Positions 49,322 to 57,980 of a stretch of 64,000 nt of DNA are shown in pieces (position 1 is the stretch's first letter; each line of letters opens with the position of its first letter). The notes under the pieces were generated by a model. The model made no database searches. It had not been told where the DNA came from and saw nothing but the letters and a program-made list of their open reading frames with translations. A program made the translations under genes and the position numbers. Origin of the DNA: Akkermansia muciniphila (lineage in GTDB: Bacteria > Verrucomicrobiota > Verrucomicrobiia > Verrucomicrobiales > Akkermansiaceae); the NCBI GenBank assembly GCA_945888515.1, contig CAMDAD010000004.1, positions 62,001 through 126,000 on the forward strand, written 5' to 3'.

Positions 49322-50674
49322 GTGTCCGAATCCAAAACGCTCTCCGTCACCCAGTTGCTGCGGCGCATCAAGAATGTCGTCGAAATCGAGGTCGGTGAGG
49401 TCTGGGTGGAGGGAGAAGTCAGCAACCTCAAAAAACAAGCGAGTGGGCACTGGTATTTCACGCTGAAAGACGACCACGCGCAGATTCAGTGCGCGATGTT
49501 TGGCGCCCGCAAGCGCAGTGGTCATGAGGCGCTGCAGGACGGTGCCAAAGTGCGAGTCTTTGCTGAGACCACGATTTACGAAGCGCGCGGCAGTTTGCAG
49601 ATCATCGTGATGCGGGCGGAGGCAGCGGGACTGGGAGACTTGCAGGCGAAGTTCGAGGCAATGAAACGCCAACTGAACGCGGAGGGCTTGTTTGCTGCTG
49701 AGCGAAAAAAGGCGATTCCTCGATTCCCAGAGCGCATCGGCATTGTGACATCAGACACAGGAGCCGTGATCCAAGACATTCAACAAGTCATCGCTCGTCG
49801 CGCGCCTTGGGTCCGGCTTTACCTTCTGCCAGTGCGCGTGCAAGGCAAAGGTGCCGAACGAGAAATCGCTGCGGCGATTGCAGCATTTTCCGATCCTAAG
49901 CGCTTCGGTCTGCCTTCCTGTGATGTCTTGATCGTGGGTCGTGGTGGCGGCTCGCTGGAGGATCTTTGGTGTTTCAACGAGGAGATTGTGGCACGAGCCA
50001 TCGCCCGATGCCCCATTCCGATCATTTCCGCTGTGGGTCACGAGATCGATTTTACGATCGCGGATTTCGTTGCCGATCTGCGCGCGCCGACTCCAAGCGC
50101 CGCGGCGGAACTGGCGGTGCCCGACAGTGCCACGCTCGCGCAGCGACTGCATCTCTTGCGCCGACGCATGAAACAAAATACCGCGGCAAAAGTGTTGCAA
50201 TGGGAGTATCGGCTCAATGCGATGCGTCGCGGCATCTTGCAGCGACGCGGAGAGCGCCTCTTGCGTGAGCCCATCATGCGGCTTGATAACGTTCGAGATC
50301 GATTGAATCGAGAAATCGAGCGTCAGTGGCAACAGCGCAAGCAACGACTGGAGCAATTGCAAAACGCTCACCGCACCCTACACCCGCGCCTCATTCTGCA
50401 GCGCCGCGAGACAGGACTGGACGAGCTTCGTCGCAGGCTTCAGAGCGCAATGCAACAAGCGCTGCTCGATCAAGAGAAGCGCTTGCGACATCTCGAGGTC
50501 ATCCTTCGCACACTGGGCCCAGATTCATCGCTGCAACGCGGGTATTCCATCACGTTCGATGAACAAGGAAACATCATCCGCAGCTCCCACGATGTCTGCC
50601 ATGGCATGAAATTGGTCACGCGCGTGGCGGATGGATCCGTAAAAAGTGTAGTTACTATGGATAAAAACGATTGA
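49322..50674 (+). CDS. xseA: Exodeoxyribonuclease VII large subunit
   Basis: Catalytic subunit of the single-strand-specific exonuclease of mismatch and repair pathways. 450 residues with GTG start. N-terminal OB-fold (VWVEGEVSNLKKQASGHWYFTLKD), then IGIVTSDTGAVIQDI, DVLIVGRGGGSLEDLWCFNEE and ISAVGHEIDFTIADFVADLRAPTPSAAAEL. A long coiled-coil region precedes the short C-terminal domain (LQRGYSITFDEQG). No xseB is visible next to it. Confidence 0.95.
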   Translation: MSESKTLSVTQLLRRIKNVVEIEVGEVWVEGEVSNLKKQASGHWYFTLKDDHAQIQCAMFGARKRSGHEALQDGAKVRVFAETTIYEARGSLQIIVMRAEAAGLGDLQAKFEAMKRQLNAEGLFAAERKKAIPRFPERIGIVTSDTGAVIQDIQQVIARRAPWVRLYLLPVRVQGKGAEREIAAAIAAFSDPKRFGLPSCDVLIVGRGGGSLEDLWCFNEEIVARAIARCPIPIISAVGHEIDFTIADFVADLRAPTPSAAAELAVPDSATLAQRLHLLRRRMKQNTAAKVLQWEYRLNAMRRGILQRRGERLLREPIMRLDNVRDRLNREIERQWQQRKQRLEQLQNAHRTLHPRLILQRRETGLDELRRRLQSAMQQALLDQEKRLRHLEVILRTLGPDSSLQRGYSITFDEQGNIIRSSHDVCHGMKLVTRVADGSVKSVVTMDKND

Positions 50675-50709
50675 GTCGTATTTTATTTTTCATTTGAACA
50701 AAAAGACTC

Positions 50710-51588
50710 ATGAAACGCCCTCAAATCATCATCACACCTGGGGATCCCGCAGGCATCGGCCCAGAGATCATCGCCAAGGCGCTGGCCTCTCCTGATCTTC
50801 CGACGGATTGTGACTACCACCTTCTGCCTTACGACTGCGCGACTGCGCCTGGAAAGCCCGATAGCGCCTCCGCTCGCGTCGCGCTCGATACTCTGGAAGA
50901 AGCCGCGCGTCGCCTGCATCATGGCGAAGCGGACGCTGTCGTCACAGGGCCTGTTTCGAAGGAGTTGCTGCAAGCCATCGGATTCCCCTACCCTGGTCAG
51001 ACGGAATTTTTCTGCGATCGCTTGGAAGCTTCTGAGGTCACCATGTGTCTTACTGGCGATCACCTTACCGTAGCACTGGTCACCATTCACATTCCTCTCG
51101 CCGATGTCGCGAATTCCCTTTCCCCTAGCTCTATCGTGCGAAGCGGCAAACACCTAGCTGAGTATATGCGAAAACGTCTACGTCGCACCCCTCGCATCGC
51201 CGTATGCGGTCTGAATCCGCACGCAGGAGAAAATGGCGCCTTCGGACGCGAAGAAATCGAAATCATCTCCCCTGCGATCGCCCAACTCCGTGCGCTGGGC
51301 ATGGCTGAATTTTCTGGACCTCACGTGCCAGATGCCATTTTCCGCGATGCGGCGCGTGGGGACTTCGATGCCGTGCTGTGCATGTATCACGATCAGGGAT
51401 TGATCCCGCTGAAACTGCTCGACTTCGATAACGCGGTAAACATCACGCTGGGCCTACCTCGTCCACGTCTCAGTCCCGACCACGGCACAGCCTTCGCCCT
51501 CGCGGGAAAAAACATCGCCCATCACTCTTCGATGCTGCGCGCTCTGCAACGCGCCGCCGAGATGGTAAAATCCGATCAATCCGTATGA
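50710..51588 (+). CDS. pdxA: 4-hydroxythreonine-4-phosphate dehydrogenase
   Basis: Pyridoxal-phosphate synthesis (DXP-dependent route). 292 residues, shorter than the roughly 330 of enteric PdxA, with deletions in the first third. Motifs: ITPGDPAGIGPEI, VTGPVSKELL, HIPLADVA, CGLNPHAGENGAFG, MYHDQGLIPLK and SPDHGTAFALAG. The last codons overlap the next start (ATGA), indicating coupling with the small membrane-protein gene. Confidence 0.93.
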   Translation: MKRPQIIITPGDPAGIGPEIIAKALASPDLPTDCDYHLLPYDCATAPGKPDSASARVALDTLEEAARRLHHGEADAVVTGPVSKELLQAIGFPYPGQTEFFCDRLEASEVTMCLTGDHLTVALVTIHIPLADVANSLSPSSIVRSGKHLAEYMRKRLRRTPRIAVCGLNPHAGENGAFGREEIEIISPAIAQLRALGMAEFSGPHVPDAIFRDAARGDFDAVLCMYHDQGLIPLKLLDFDNAVNITLGLPRPRLSPDHGTAFALAGKNIAHHSSMLRALQRAAEMVKSDQSV

Positions 51589-51986
51589 CCTTTTTATCCA
51601 TCAAGTGCGCCGTCTTCGGCCTGACACTCGGCGCCGCAGTATCGGCCTGCGGATACTTGCTGACCACGGCATCCTATGTCGGCAACACGAGCGCTCTCGT
51701 GCTATCACCCAAGACTACCGATGCGGGAACGATGTGGATCGCCGAAAATGATGAGATTGCCGTGGAAGTGCGCTACATCACCTCAGTGATCGAAACTCCT
51801 GTGATCTCGATCCATAAAAAACAACAATGGCGCAATCTCGCCATCTGCTTAGGGGTTGGCATCCTGCTTGCCTATTTCAGCTACCGTGCGATGATGCGGA
51901 AATCGAAAGTCGTCGAGCCTACGCCCTCTCCGGAAACTTTGCCACCCGCAACATCCATCGATACAACGCCACCTGACTCACTATGA
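51585..51986 (+). CDS. Two-helix membrane protein of unknown function
   Basis: 133 residues: N-terminal hydrophobic helix (about 5-30, containing Cys22), a beta-rich stretch of about 55 residues on the far side, then a second helix (NLAICLGVGILLAYFSYRA). The tail is Pro/Thr-rich. No family recognised. ATG overlaps the pdxA stop and its own stop overlaps the next start, so three genes are translationally chained. Confidence 0.6.
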   Translation: MTFLSIKCAVFGLTLGAAVSACGYLLTTASYVGNTSALVLSPKTTDAGTMWIAENDEIAVEVRYITSVIETPVISIHKKQQWRNLAICLGVGILLAYFSYRAMMRKSKVVEPTPSPETLPPATSIDTTPPDSL

Positions 51987-52795
51987 AACTCCTCACCATC
52001 GCCCTCTGCCTCGCAACACTGAGTTGCGCGCCGTTTTCCATTTCCTCATCGGCACAAAACACCAAGCCCATTCCAGAACTCAGCGCCTCGCAAAAAGCCG
52101 CCATCGGTCAAAAAATCTGGCAAAACGAATGCGGGGGCTCCATCGATGGACTCACGACTTGGAATGCGGGCGAAGAATTCCCCTCTCTCGGCATCGGACA
52201 TTTTATCTGGTATACTGCCTCGCACAAAGGGCCCTTCACCGAGTCCTGGCCGCAGTTCATGGCCTACTGCAAGCAGCGCGGTGTGACGCCGCCCGCCGTC
52301 GCTCTCTCCCCGCACGCCCCGTGGAATTCGCCCGCCGAGTTCAAGGCTGATTTCCGCAGTCCGCGCATGAATGAGCTGCGCCAATGGCTGGCCTCGACCG
52401 TCACCTTGCAAACCGACTTTATCATCACCCGCTCCCGCGCGGCATTGCCGAAAATTCTCGCGGGCGCTCCCTCCAGCGAGCGTGAACGCATCGCGACGAA
52501 CTACCAAAAAGTCGCCGCCACCGCACACGGCCAGTATGCCCTCATCGACTACGTCAACTTCAAAGGCGATGGTCTCAACACCGGCGAACGTTACAACGGC
52601 AGAGGCTGGGGCCTGCTGCAAGTTCTGGGCGAAATGAGAAACGTGACGAGCGGAGCGGCAGCTGCCAAGGAATTCGCCGATGCCGCCACCCGATGCCTCA
52701 ACCGTCGCATTGATAACTCTCCGCCCGCACGAGGTGAAGCACGCTGGCGCGCGGGATGGACGAACCGTTGCCAAACCTACGCGCAGCCCTTGTAG
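51983..52795 (+). CDS. Exported lysozyme-like protein
   Basis: 270 residues with a lipoprotein-like or Sec signal (MKLLTIALCLATLSCAPFS; Cys15 could be lipidated). The core NECGGSIDGLTTWNAGEEF, then SLGIGHFIWY and YNGRGWGLLQVLGEM, resembles bacterial lysozyme-like folds with a Glu at the catalytic place. I infer a periplasmic peptidoglycan-active protein; activity is unproven. It ends 65 bases before the convergent propeller gene. Confidence 0.65.
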   Translation: MKLLTIALCLATLSCAPFSISSSAQNTKPIPELSASQKAAIGQKIWQNECGGSIDGLTTWNAGEEFPSLGIGHFIWYTASHKGPFTESWPQFMAYCKQRGVTPPAVALSPHAPWNSPAEFKADFRSPRMNELRQWLASTVTLQTDFIITRSRAALPKILAGAPSSERERIATNYQKVAATAHGQYALIDYVNFKGDGLNTGERYNGRGWGLLQVLGEMRNVTSGAAAAKEFADAATRCLNRRIDNSPPARGEARWRAGWTNRCQTYAQPL

Positions 52796-52860
52796 GGATT
52801 GATTGCTGAGAGCAAAACACGGAAATCGATCGCCAAAGGAAACGGCGAAGTCTAGCAGCC

Positions 52861-54300
52861 TCAATGGGGGATTTCGTTCAATGTGTAGTAGGCCTGTGGG
52901 TGCCACATGTCCGCACCACTAGCGGCTTTGATGTTCTTGAGTTGTAGGTGATGGACATGACCTTTAACGCGACCATCGACTTTCAATCGGACCTTTTTGC
53001 CGTCCGTTGAGACGACTGCCGAGACAATCGCAGGAGTGGCCTTGTCAACCTCGGGACTACCGTAGCTTGATTGCAAAATGTAGGTCCATGCTGCCATGGA
53101 ATAGTTCTTGACATCCGACGCCATCGCTTTGTCTACAGCCTCGGTGAAGGTGAGTTCAAAGCCATCTGAGGTGGCGAACATGGTCAACATTTCAAACGGC
53201 ACTTTGCCCGTCCAGCGAACCCGCTCAAAAGTGAACGGCTTGCTCCCACGCGAAGCCCAACCACGATTCGAACCGCCGGTGAAAATCACGCCACTCGGAT
53301 CGAGGCGAATGGGAATGAGTCCCGCCTCGAATCCTTCCAGAAACGGAAATACCGCGCCTTGGTAGATGCCATTCACCTGCTCGAGGCAAACTCGCTGGAT
53401 TTGCGAATGGCACTGCTCTGCCACATAGAGCTGCTCTTTCCACGGTCCAAAATTTCCTTCTGTGGTATCGGCGACGATGCCCGTGGGCGATTGGCCGACC
53501 TTGCCATGCGGCAGGACGACAGCGGGCGGGATGTAAGTAGGGAACTTCGCTCGTTCGGCTTCTACTCGCGAGCCGGAGACTGGCTCAGGGGGAGCAGGGA
53601 GATTGGCAAGTTTGTGGTATTTGTTGCCTGTGGGATTGCCTTGGAAAGAACCAGGCTTAAGCCATTTGATCGATGACGAGCCATTCCACAGCCCCTGATT
53701 ATCGCAATAAAAAACATCACCTTTCGCGTTGAAACCCATGCCGCCGGGAGAGCGAATGCCAGAGCAGGTGGGAATCATTTTGCCATCAGGTGTCACCCGC
53801 ACGCACCAACCACGCCAATTCGAGGCAGCGCCACCTGAACCCGTCAGACAGAGAGTGATCCAGATGTTGCCCTCTTTGTCCGGCTCCGTACCGAAGGCGT
53901 ATTCGTGATAATCGCCATTGATCCCCCACTCCGCGCAGATCGTTTCAAAAGTATCCGCCACGCCATCGCCATCGGCATCCTTGATGCGCGACACTTCCGG
54001 ACGCTGCGTCATCCAAAGCCAGCCATCCTTCCAAAACATTCCAAAAGGCTCATGTTGTCCTTGCGCGAATTTTTTCCACGTGACCTTGCTGAGATCTTCC
54101 GCATAAGCGCCATCGCAGATCCAGATATCACCCCGACGCGTTGCCACGGCGACCTTCTGCCCCGGAAGCAAGGCGACCGAACCAATCTCCATCACTTCGC
54201 CGGGCGGAAGCGGAATCGGTTCACGCTTGTAAAAATCCGACTGCACCGGTGCGGCAAATACTGCACCCATCAAAAAAAACGTAGCAAACAACAATTTCAT
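52861..54300 (-). CDS. Exported beta-propeller protein of PVC type
   Basis: 479 residues from the ATG at 54300 with a signal peptide (MKLLFATFFLMGAVFAAP). Repeated blade-like strands include GSVALLPGQKVAVATRRGDIWICDGAY, then DADGDGVADTFETICAEWGINGDYHEYAFGTEPDKEGNIWI split by spacers, and FTGGSNRGWASRG. Related PVC proteins are fused to or paired with cytochrome c domains and are often called membrane-bound dehydrogenase-like. No CxxCH here. 19 bases after the cytochrome gene, so one operon. Confidence 0.7.
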   Translation of the reverse strand: MKLLFATFFLMGAVFAAPVQSDFYKREPIPLPPGEVMEIGSVALLPGQKVAVATRRGDIWICDGAYAEDLSKVTWKKFAQGQHEPFGMFWKDGWLWMTQRPEVSRIKDADGDGVADTFETICAEWGINGDYHEYAFGTEPDKEGNIWITLCLTGSGGAASNWRGWCVRVTPDGKMIPTCSGIRSPGGMGFNAKGDVFYCDNQGLWNGSSSIKWLKPGSFQGNPTGNKYHKLANLPAPPEPVSGSRVEAERAKFPTYIPPAVVLPHGKVGQSPTGIVADTTEGNFGPWKEQLYVAEQCHSQIQRVCLEQVNGIYQGAVFPFLEGFEAGLIPIRLDPSGVIFTGGSNRGWASRGSKPFTFERVRWTGKVPFEMLTMFATSDGFELTFTEAVDKAMASDVKNYSMAAWTYILQSSYGSPEVDKATPAIVSAVVSTDGKKVRLKVDGRVKGHVHHLQLKNIKAASGADMWHPQAYYTLNEIPH

Positions 54301-54319
54301 ATCAATCGACAAAGTAAGA

Positions 54320-55828
54320 TTACCAAGTATAACGGACTTGCGCCTCTGGAGTGATCAGATCCAGCATGACCACGTTTGAGCCGTAACGGAATGTTCCTCC
54401 TGTGAGGCGCACGCTCAGGCCGCCCGCGGTGAAACCATCAGGCCGCGCTGCTTCATGGGCGCCAGAATGAATCAGCAGAGAGATCCCCTGCGCCGGTTTC
54501 CCCTGGAGTCGCAGTATCCGCAGTAAGGACGGTGAGGGATCCGTGACAGATTCGTAGCCATCGAACACTCGTGCGCCAGCGACCTCGACCATGAACGTAG
54601 GATTGCCCTGAGGGCTCAGTTGGTAGCCGCGAAAGCGGGGCGTCGCTTTCGAGGAAGCGGGCCAGGCAGTGGCTGACTCGCTCGTAAACGAATACGCTGT
54701 CTGTTTGCTCAGGGAGAACACCTTGTCGCTAGCAGGAGGTTCGTAGCCCACACCTCGATCCGTCCAGTGGTGTCCGGCATCGATGAAATTCCCGCCCCAG
54801 AGCAATTCCATCGAGAAATGATCCGCACTGTAGACCATGTTTTTCTGCCCAGGAAAACCGACGCCAATCCCGCGCGCCGTGCTGCCTTGGATGAAGTTTC
54901 GATAGATGACCGGGCGGTTATCTGCAGGAGTCAGCATGATTTCTGGCCAAGATTTCGCGGATGTCTGACCTTTTTCCTTACTAAGCCATTTGATATTCCG
55001 TTGCTTGGGAAATTTCACCCCCACGCTCAGCCCTTCGTTCCCGGAAAACTCAAAGTATTCGACTCGGATCTTGTGCAGGCCTTCTTTTAGGTTGACCACT
55101 TTTTTGACTGTGCGCCCCGTCGGCCCAATCGTTTTGATTTCCGCAACGATAGCACCGTCAACGAACAAACGCGAGCCATCATCGGAATCTAGCAGAAACT
55201 CGTGTTTGCCCGCCGGGGTCAGCAGATCCCCTTCCCACATCATCGCGAAGCTGTCTGTTTTTGCATAAGAACTGTAATCAATGAGACCCCGCGGTTCCTC
55301 CTCGACCGCTGCGGCCTTGAGTTGAGAAAAGTCCGGCATGCTCTTGAAGGCGCCTTTGTAGTAATAGGAAATCAGATTCGCCAGTGGCGGCTTCACGTTT
55401 TCTAGAGGATGCAGTTTGAGCAACTCCGCTGCGGTCCAGTATTCCTTGCGATTTGTTGTCGCGGCGCGGACTTTTTTCACCTGATTCACCGATACGGCGC
55501 CGGCTTTGTTGCCCCATGATGCACGCACATGTGTCAGAATCGCAGCGATTTGTTCATCTGGCAGAGCCGCTCCCTGTGGTGGCATTTCAAGATTGTAGGT
55601 TTTTCCTGCGACTTCAATCGGTTGATGTAACCCATGCAGAACAATCTTGATCGAGCGATCCGGATTGCCTAACACCCACTCGGAACCAGCTAGTGGAGGG
55701 AACTGACCACCGGTAGCACCCTTGCCATCGGCCCCGTGACAAGCAGAGCAATACAGCCCGTAGAGTTGACCGCCGTCCTGCGCCATCAGTGGCAAGGCCA
55801 AGGTTGTGAGAAAAAGAATTGTTCGCAT
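54320..55828 (-). CDS. Cytochrome c-PA14 domain protein
   Basis: 502 residues. Signal peptide (MRTILFLTTLALPLMAQ), then a mono-haem cytochrome c domain with CSACH near residue 30 and axial Met in MPPQGAALP (about 105). A PA14-like carbohydrate-binding domain (about 200-285; LDSDDGSRLFVDGAIVAEI) follows, then a third beta-rich domain. Co-transcribed with the propeller gene. Likely periplasmic redox enzyme component acting on a sugar or aldehyde; substrate not readable. Confidence 0.78.
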   Translation of the reverse strand: MRTILFLTTLALPLMAQDGGQLYGLYCSACHGADGKGATGGQFPPLAGSEWVLGNPDRSIKIVLHGLHQPIEVAGKTYNLEMPPQGAALPDEQIAAILTHVRASWGNKAGAVSVNQVKKVRAATTNRKEYWTAAELLKLHPLENVKPPLANLISYYYKGAFKSMPDFSQLKAAAVEEEPRGLIDYSSYAKTDSFAMMWEGDLLTPAGKHEFLLDSDDGSRLFVDGAIVAEIKTIGPTGRTVKKVVNLKEGLHKIRVEYFEFSGNEGLSVGVKFPKQRNIKWLSKEKGQTSAKSWPEIMLTPADNRPVIYRNFIQGSTARGIGVGFPGQKNMVYSADHFSMELLWGGNFIDAGHHWTDRGVGYEPPASDKVFSLSKQTAYSFTSESATAWPASSKATPRFRGYQLSPQGNPTFMVEVAGARVFDGYESVTDPSPSLLRILRLQGKPAQGISLLIHSGAHEAARPDGFTAGGLSVRLTGGTFRYGSNVVMLDLITPEAQVRYTW

Positions 55829-55951
55829 GGGAAAAAATTACTTCATCGATACCGCGGAAATGAGAGAAATATTTCAGACAAATGCTCTCGAGCAAGATCT
55901 GAAGGATGCAAAGACGTTTCCTGAGACCTCATTCATTGCGATCAGTTTCGT

Positions 55952-56869
55952 CTAACAAATCACGGACTCGCCCTCCAGTGGCACCATCACACACTCAGCT
56001 ACGCCAAGACGCTCCGCCTCGACGAGCAGACGCTGCACGGGTTCGTCGATGGGTTCATTTCCCAGCGGGAAAGTGCCATAGTGCATGGGTATCAGTTTTT
56101 TTGCACCTAATTCGATGAATGCGCGCACTGCCTCTTCCGGGTTCATGTGCACATCACGACCGCTCGGCGCTTCGTACGCGCCGATGGGCATCAGTGCGAC
56201 GTCAATCTGATGCCTCTTTCCTATTTCCTCAAAGCCCGGAAAATAGGCGCTATCACCACAATGATAGACCGTGCGCCCGCCTGCTTTGACGATGTAGCCA
56301 CCGTAATCGCGATGCGTATCGTGGAGGAAACGCGCGCCCCAGTGCATCGCTGGAGTGTGGATTACTTCTAGTCCGTCAAAGTCCAGTTGATCCCACACCT
56401 GCATTTCGTGCACAGCGGGAAAGCCTAGATTCTTTACCAGCGTGGCGCTTCCCGTCGGCACGATGACCCCAGCACTCGATTGCAACATCTTCAGGCTCTT
56501 CTTGTGCATGTGGTCGTGATGCGCATGACTCACGAGCACCAAATCCACCTCTGGGAGTTCATGCAAATGCAAGCCAGGTTCGCGGATGCGTTTCAAAAAT
56601 CCCAGCCACTTCGCCCAGTTCGGATCGATCACCACGGAGCGCGCGCCGATCTCTACAAAAAATCCGGAGTGCCCGATCCACGTCACGCGCACGTCATCCG
56701 AGCCAATGACATTACGCATCAGCGGCTTTGTTTCACCCTGGCGCTTACGAAAAAGTCCTGGCACCACATGCTGACGCAGCATTTTGAGATTCCGCTGAGG
56801 CCACCCCTTCGCCGGCATCAGCCCGCTGTAGTGTTCCGATTTTCTCCGTCTAATCTCCTTACCACTCAT
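55952..56869 (-). CDS. Metallo-beta-lactamase-fold hydrolase (NAPE-PLD/RomA-like)
   Basis: 305 residues from the ATG at 56869 (MSGKEIRRRK; a farther start at 56929 is possible). Zinc motif SHAHHDHMH near residue 123, preceded by VTWIGHSGFFVEIG. Further ligands lie in HWGARFLHD, VYHCGDSAYFPGF and IPMHYGTFPLG. This set is that of the RomA/NAPE-PLD-like branch of MBL-fold hydrolases. Substrate unknown. Confidence 0.8.
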   Translation of the reverse strand: MSGKEIRRRKSEHYSGLMPAKGWPQRNLKMLRQHVVPGLFRKRQGETKPLMRNVIGSDDVRVTWIGHSGFFVEIGARSVVIDPNWAKWLGFLKRIREPGLHLHELPEVDLVLVSHAHHDHMHKKSLKMLQSSAGVIVPTGSATLVKNLGFPAVHEMQVWDQLDFDGLEVIHTPAMHWGARFLHDTHRDYGGYIVKAGGRTVYHCGDSAYFPGFEEIGKRHQIDVALMPIGAYEAPSGRDVHMNPEEAVRAFIELGAKKLIPMHYGTFPLGNEPIDEPVQRLLVEAERLGVAECVMVPLEGESVIC

Positions 56870-56970
56870 GTATGTCACTATGCTACGCACACCACGAACA
56901 AAATCAATACGGAAAGAAGGTACTCTCATCCAAGAGTGATCCCTTAAGGTTTATCCGCCACGCCCGATGA

Positions 56971-57057
56971 GCAAACTTTCCAACGGATCTCGCCCACATC
57001 ATCGACACCTTCACCACCTCCTTCCTCCGCGAGAAAATCAACCGCGCCGCGTCCTAA
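56971..57057 (+). pseudogene. Possible remnant of a gene C-terminus
   Basis: A 28-codon frame after a TGA, reading ANFPTDLAHIIDTFTTSFLR and eight more residues, ends in TAA at 57055. The helix-like sequence without a start codon, followed by a hairpin, looks like the tail of a lost gene. No match is recognised and chance is not excluded. Confidence 0.25.
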
Positions 57058-57066
57058 CAATTTCCA

Positions 57067-57084
57067 CCCGCAGCTTGACGCGGG
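57067..57084 (+). terminator. Hairpin after the remnant frame
   Basis: CCCGC and GCGGG (5 bp) enclose 8 bases and are followed by CATTTTC. Weak terminator candidate on the plus strand. Confidence 0.35.
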
Positions 57085-57107
57085 CATTTTCTCGGCGAAG
57101 ATCTCGC

Positions 57108-57806
57108 ATGTCAAAACGCATCGCATTGATTGGAGGAACGTCGGGCATCGGCGCCGCGGCTCGGGAAAAATGGCAACAAGAAGGGCACGAGCTACACATT
57201 GCTTGCCGCCAACCACAGCTGCTCGCCGCACACGGCACTCATGCGCAGCACTTTGATGCGACCGCACCCACGCCTCTCACATGGCCAGAAAAACTTGATG
57301 GTCTCGTGTATTGCCCCGGAACAATTACATTGAAACCGTTTCACCGCCTTAGCACCGAGGACCTAGCGCGCGACCTGCAAGTCAACCTCCTCGGGGCCAT
57401 CCATGTCTTGCAATCCGCCATGCCTGCTCTCAAGGCCAGTGGCAGTGCCTCCGTGGTGCTTTTCTCCACCATCGCCGTCGCGCAGGGCATGCCGTTTCAC
57501 GCGTCGATCGCAGCCGCAAAGGGAGCCGTGGAGGGCTTGGCACGCAGCCTCGCCGCCGAATGGGCGCCACTCATCCGCGTGAATGTGATCGCGCCTTCGC
57601 TCACCGATACCACTCTTGCCAGCTCGCTGCTCGCCGATGACACCAAGCGCGCCGCCGCGGCTAAACGACATCCGCTTCAACAAGTCGGAGATCCACACGA
57701 TGTCGTCGCGCTGATGGATTTCCTGCTTAGCGATCACAGCCGTTTCCTAACCGGACAAATTCTGCGCCCAGATGGCGGACTTTCATCGGTGCGTCTGTTC
57801 CATTGA
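57108..57806 (+). CDS. Short-chain dehydrogenase-like protein with altered active site
   Basis: 232 residues from the ATG at 57108 (MSKRIALIGGTSGIGAAARE). Rossmann nucleotide motif GGTSGIGAAA, conserved catalytic-Ser strand VVLFSTIAVAQG and the lysine of HASIAAAKGAVEG. The usual catalytic Tyr of YxxxK is Ile here (SIAAAK). C-terminal DPHDVVALMDFLLSDHSRFLTGQILRPDGG is typical. Several SDR branches have the same change, so it may be a divergent or non-catalytic member. Confidence 0.8.
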   Translation: MSKRIALIGGTSGIGAAAREKWQQEGHELHIACRQPQLLAAHGTHAQHFDATAPTPLTWPEKLDGLVYCPGTITLKPFHRLSTEDLARDLQVNLLGAIHVLQSAMPALKASGSASVVLFSTIAVAQGMPFHASIAAAKGAVEGLARSLAAEWAPLIRVNVIAPSLTDTTLASSLLADDTKRAAAAKRHPLQQVGDPHDVVALMDFLLSDHSRFLTGQILRPDGGLSSVRLFH

Positions 57807-57847
57807 CTGAGAAATTTCCTGCCACTTGGAACACTATTTTGCAAAAT

Positions 57848-57961
57848 ATGAATTATCAGCTACTCGCAGAAGGGGTGGCTTCCGCGGAATCTCATCATGC
57901 GGCGGCGCATGTGGTGCTCGGACTTTTTTTTGTAAGCGCCAAGATGAAACAAAGCCGCTGA
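57848..57961 (+). CDS. Possible 37-residue small protein
   Basis: ATG at 57848 opens a frame of 38 codons (MNYQLLAEGVASAESHHAAA and 17 more residues), with a hydrophobic stretch VVLGLFFVSA near the end. It ends 20 bases before the convergent large gene. No ribosome-binding site; the T8 run within it could instead be part of a 3' signal. Weak. Confidence 0.2.
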   Translation: MNYQLLAEGVASAESHHAAAHVVLGLFFVSAKMKQSR

Positions 57962-57980
57962 TGCGATCCTGCCAGCTTTG

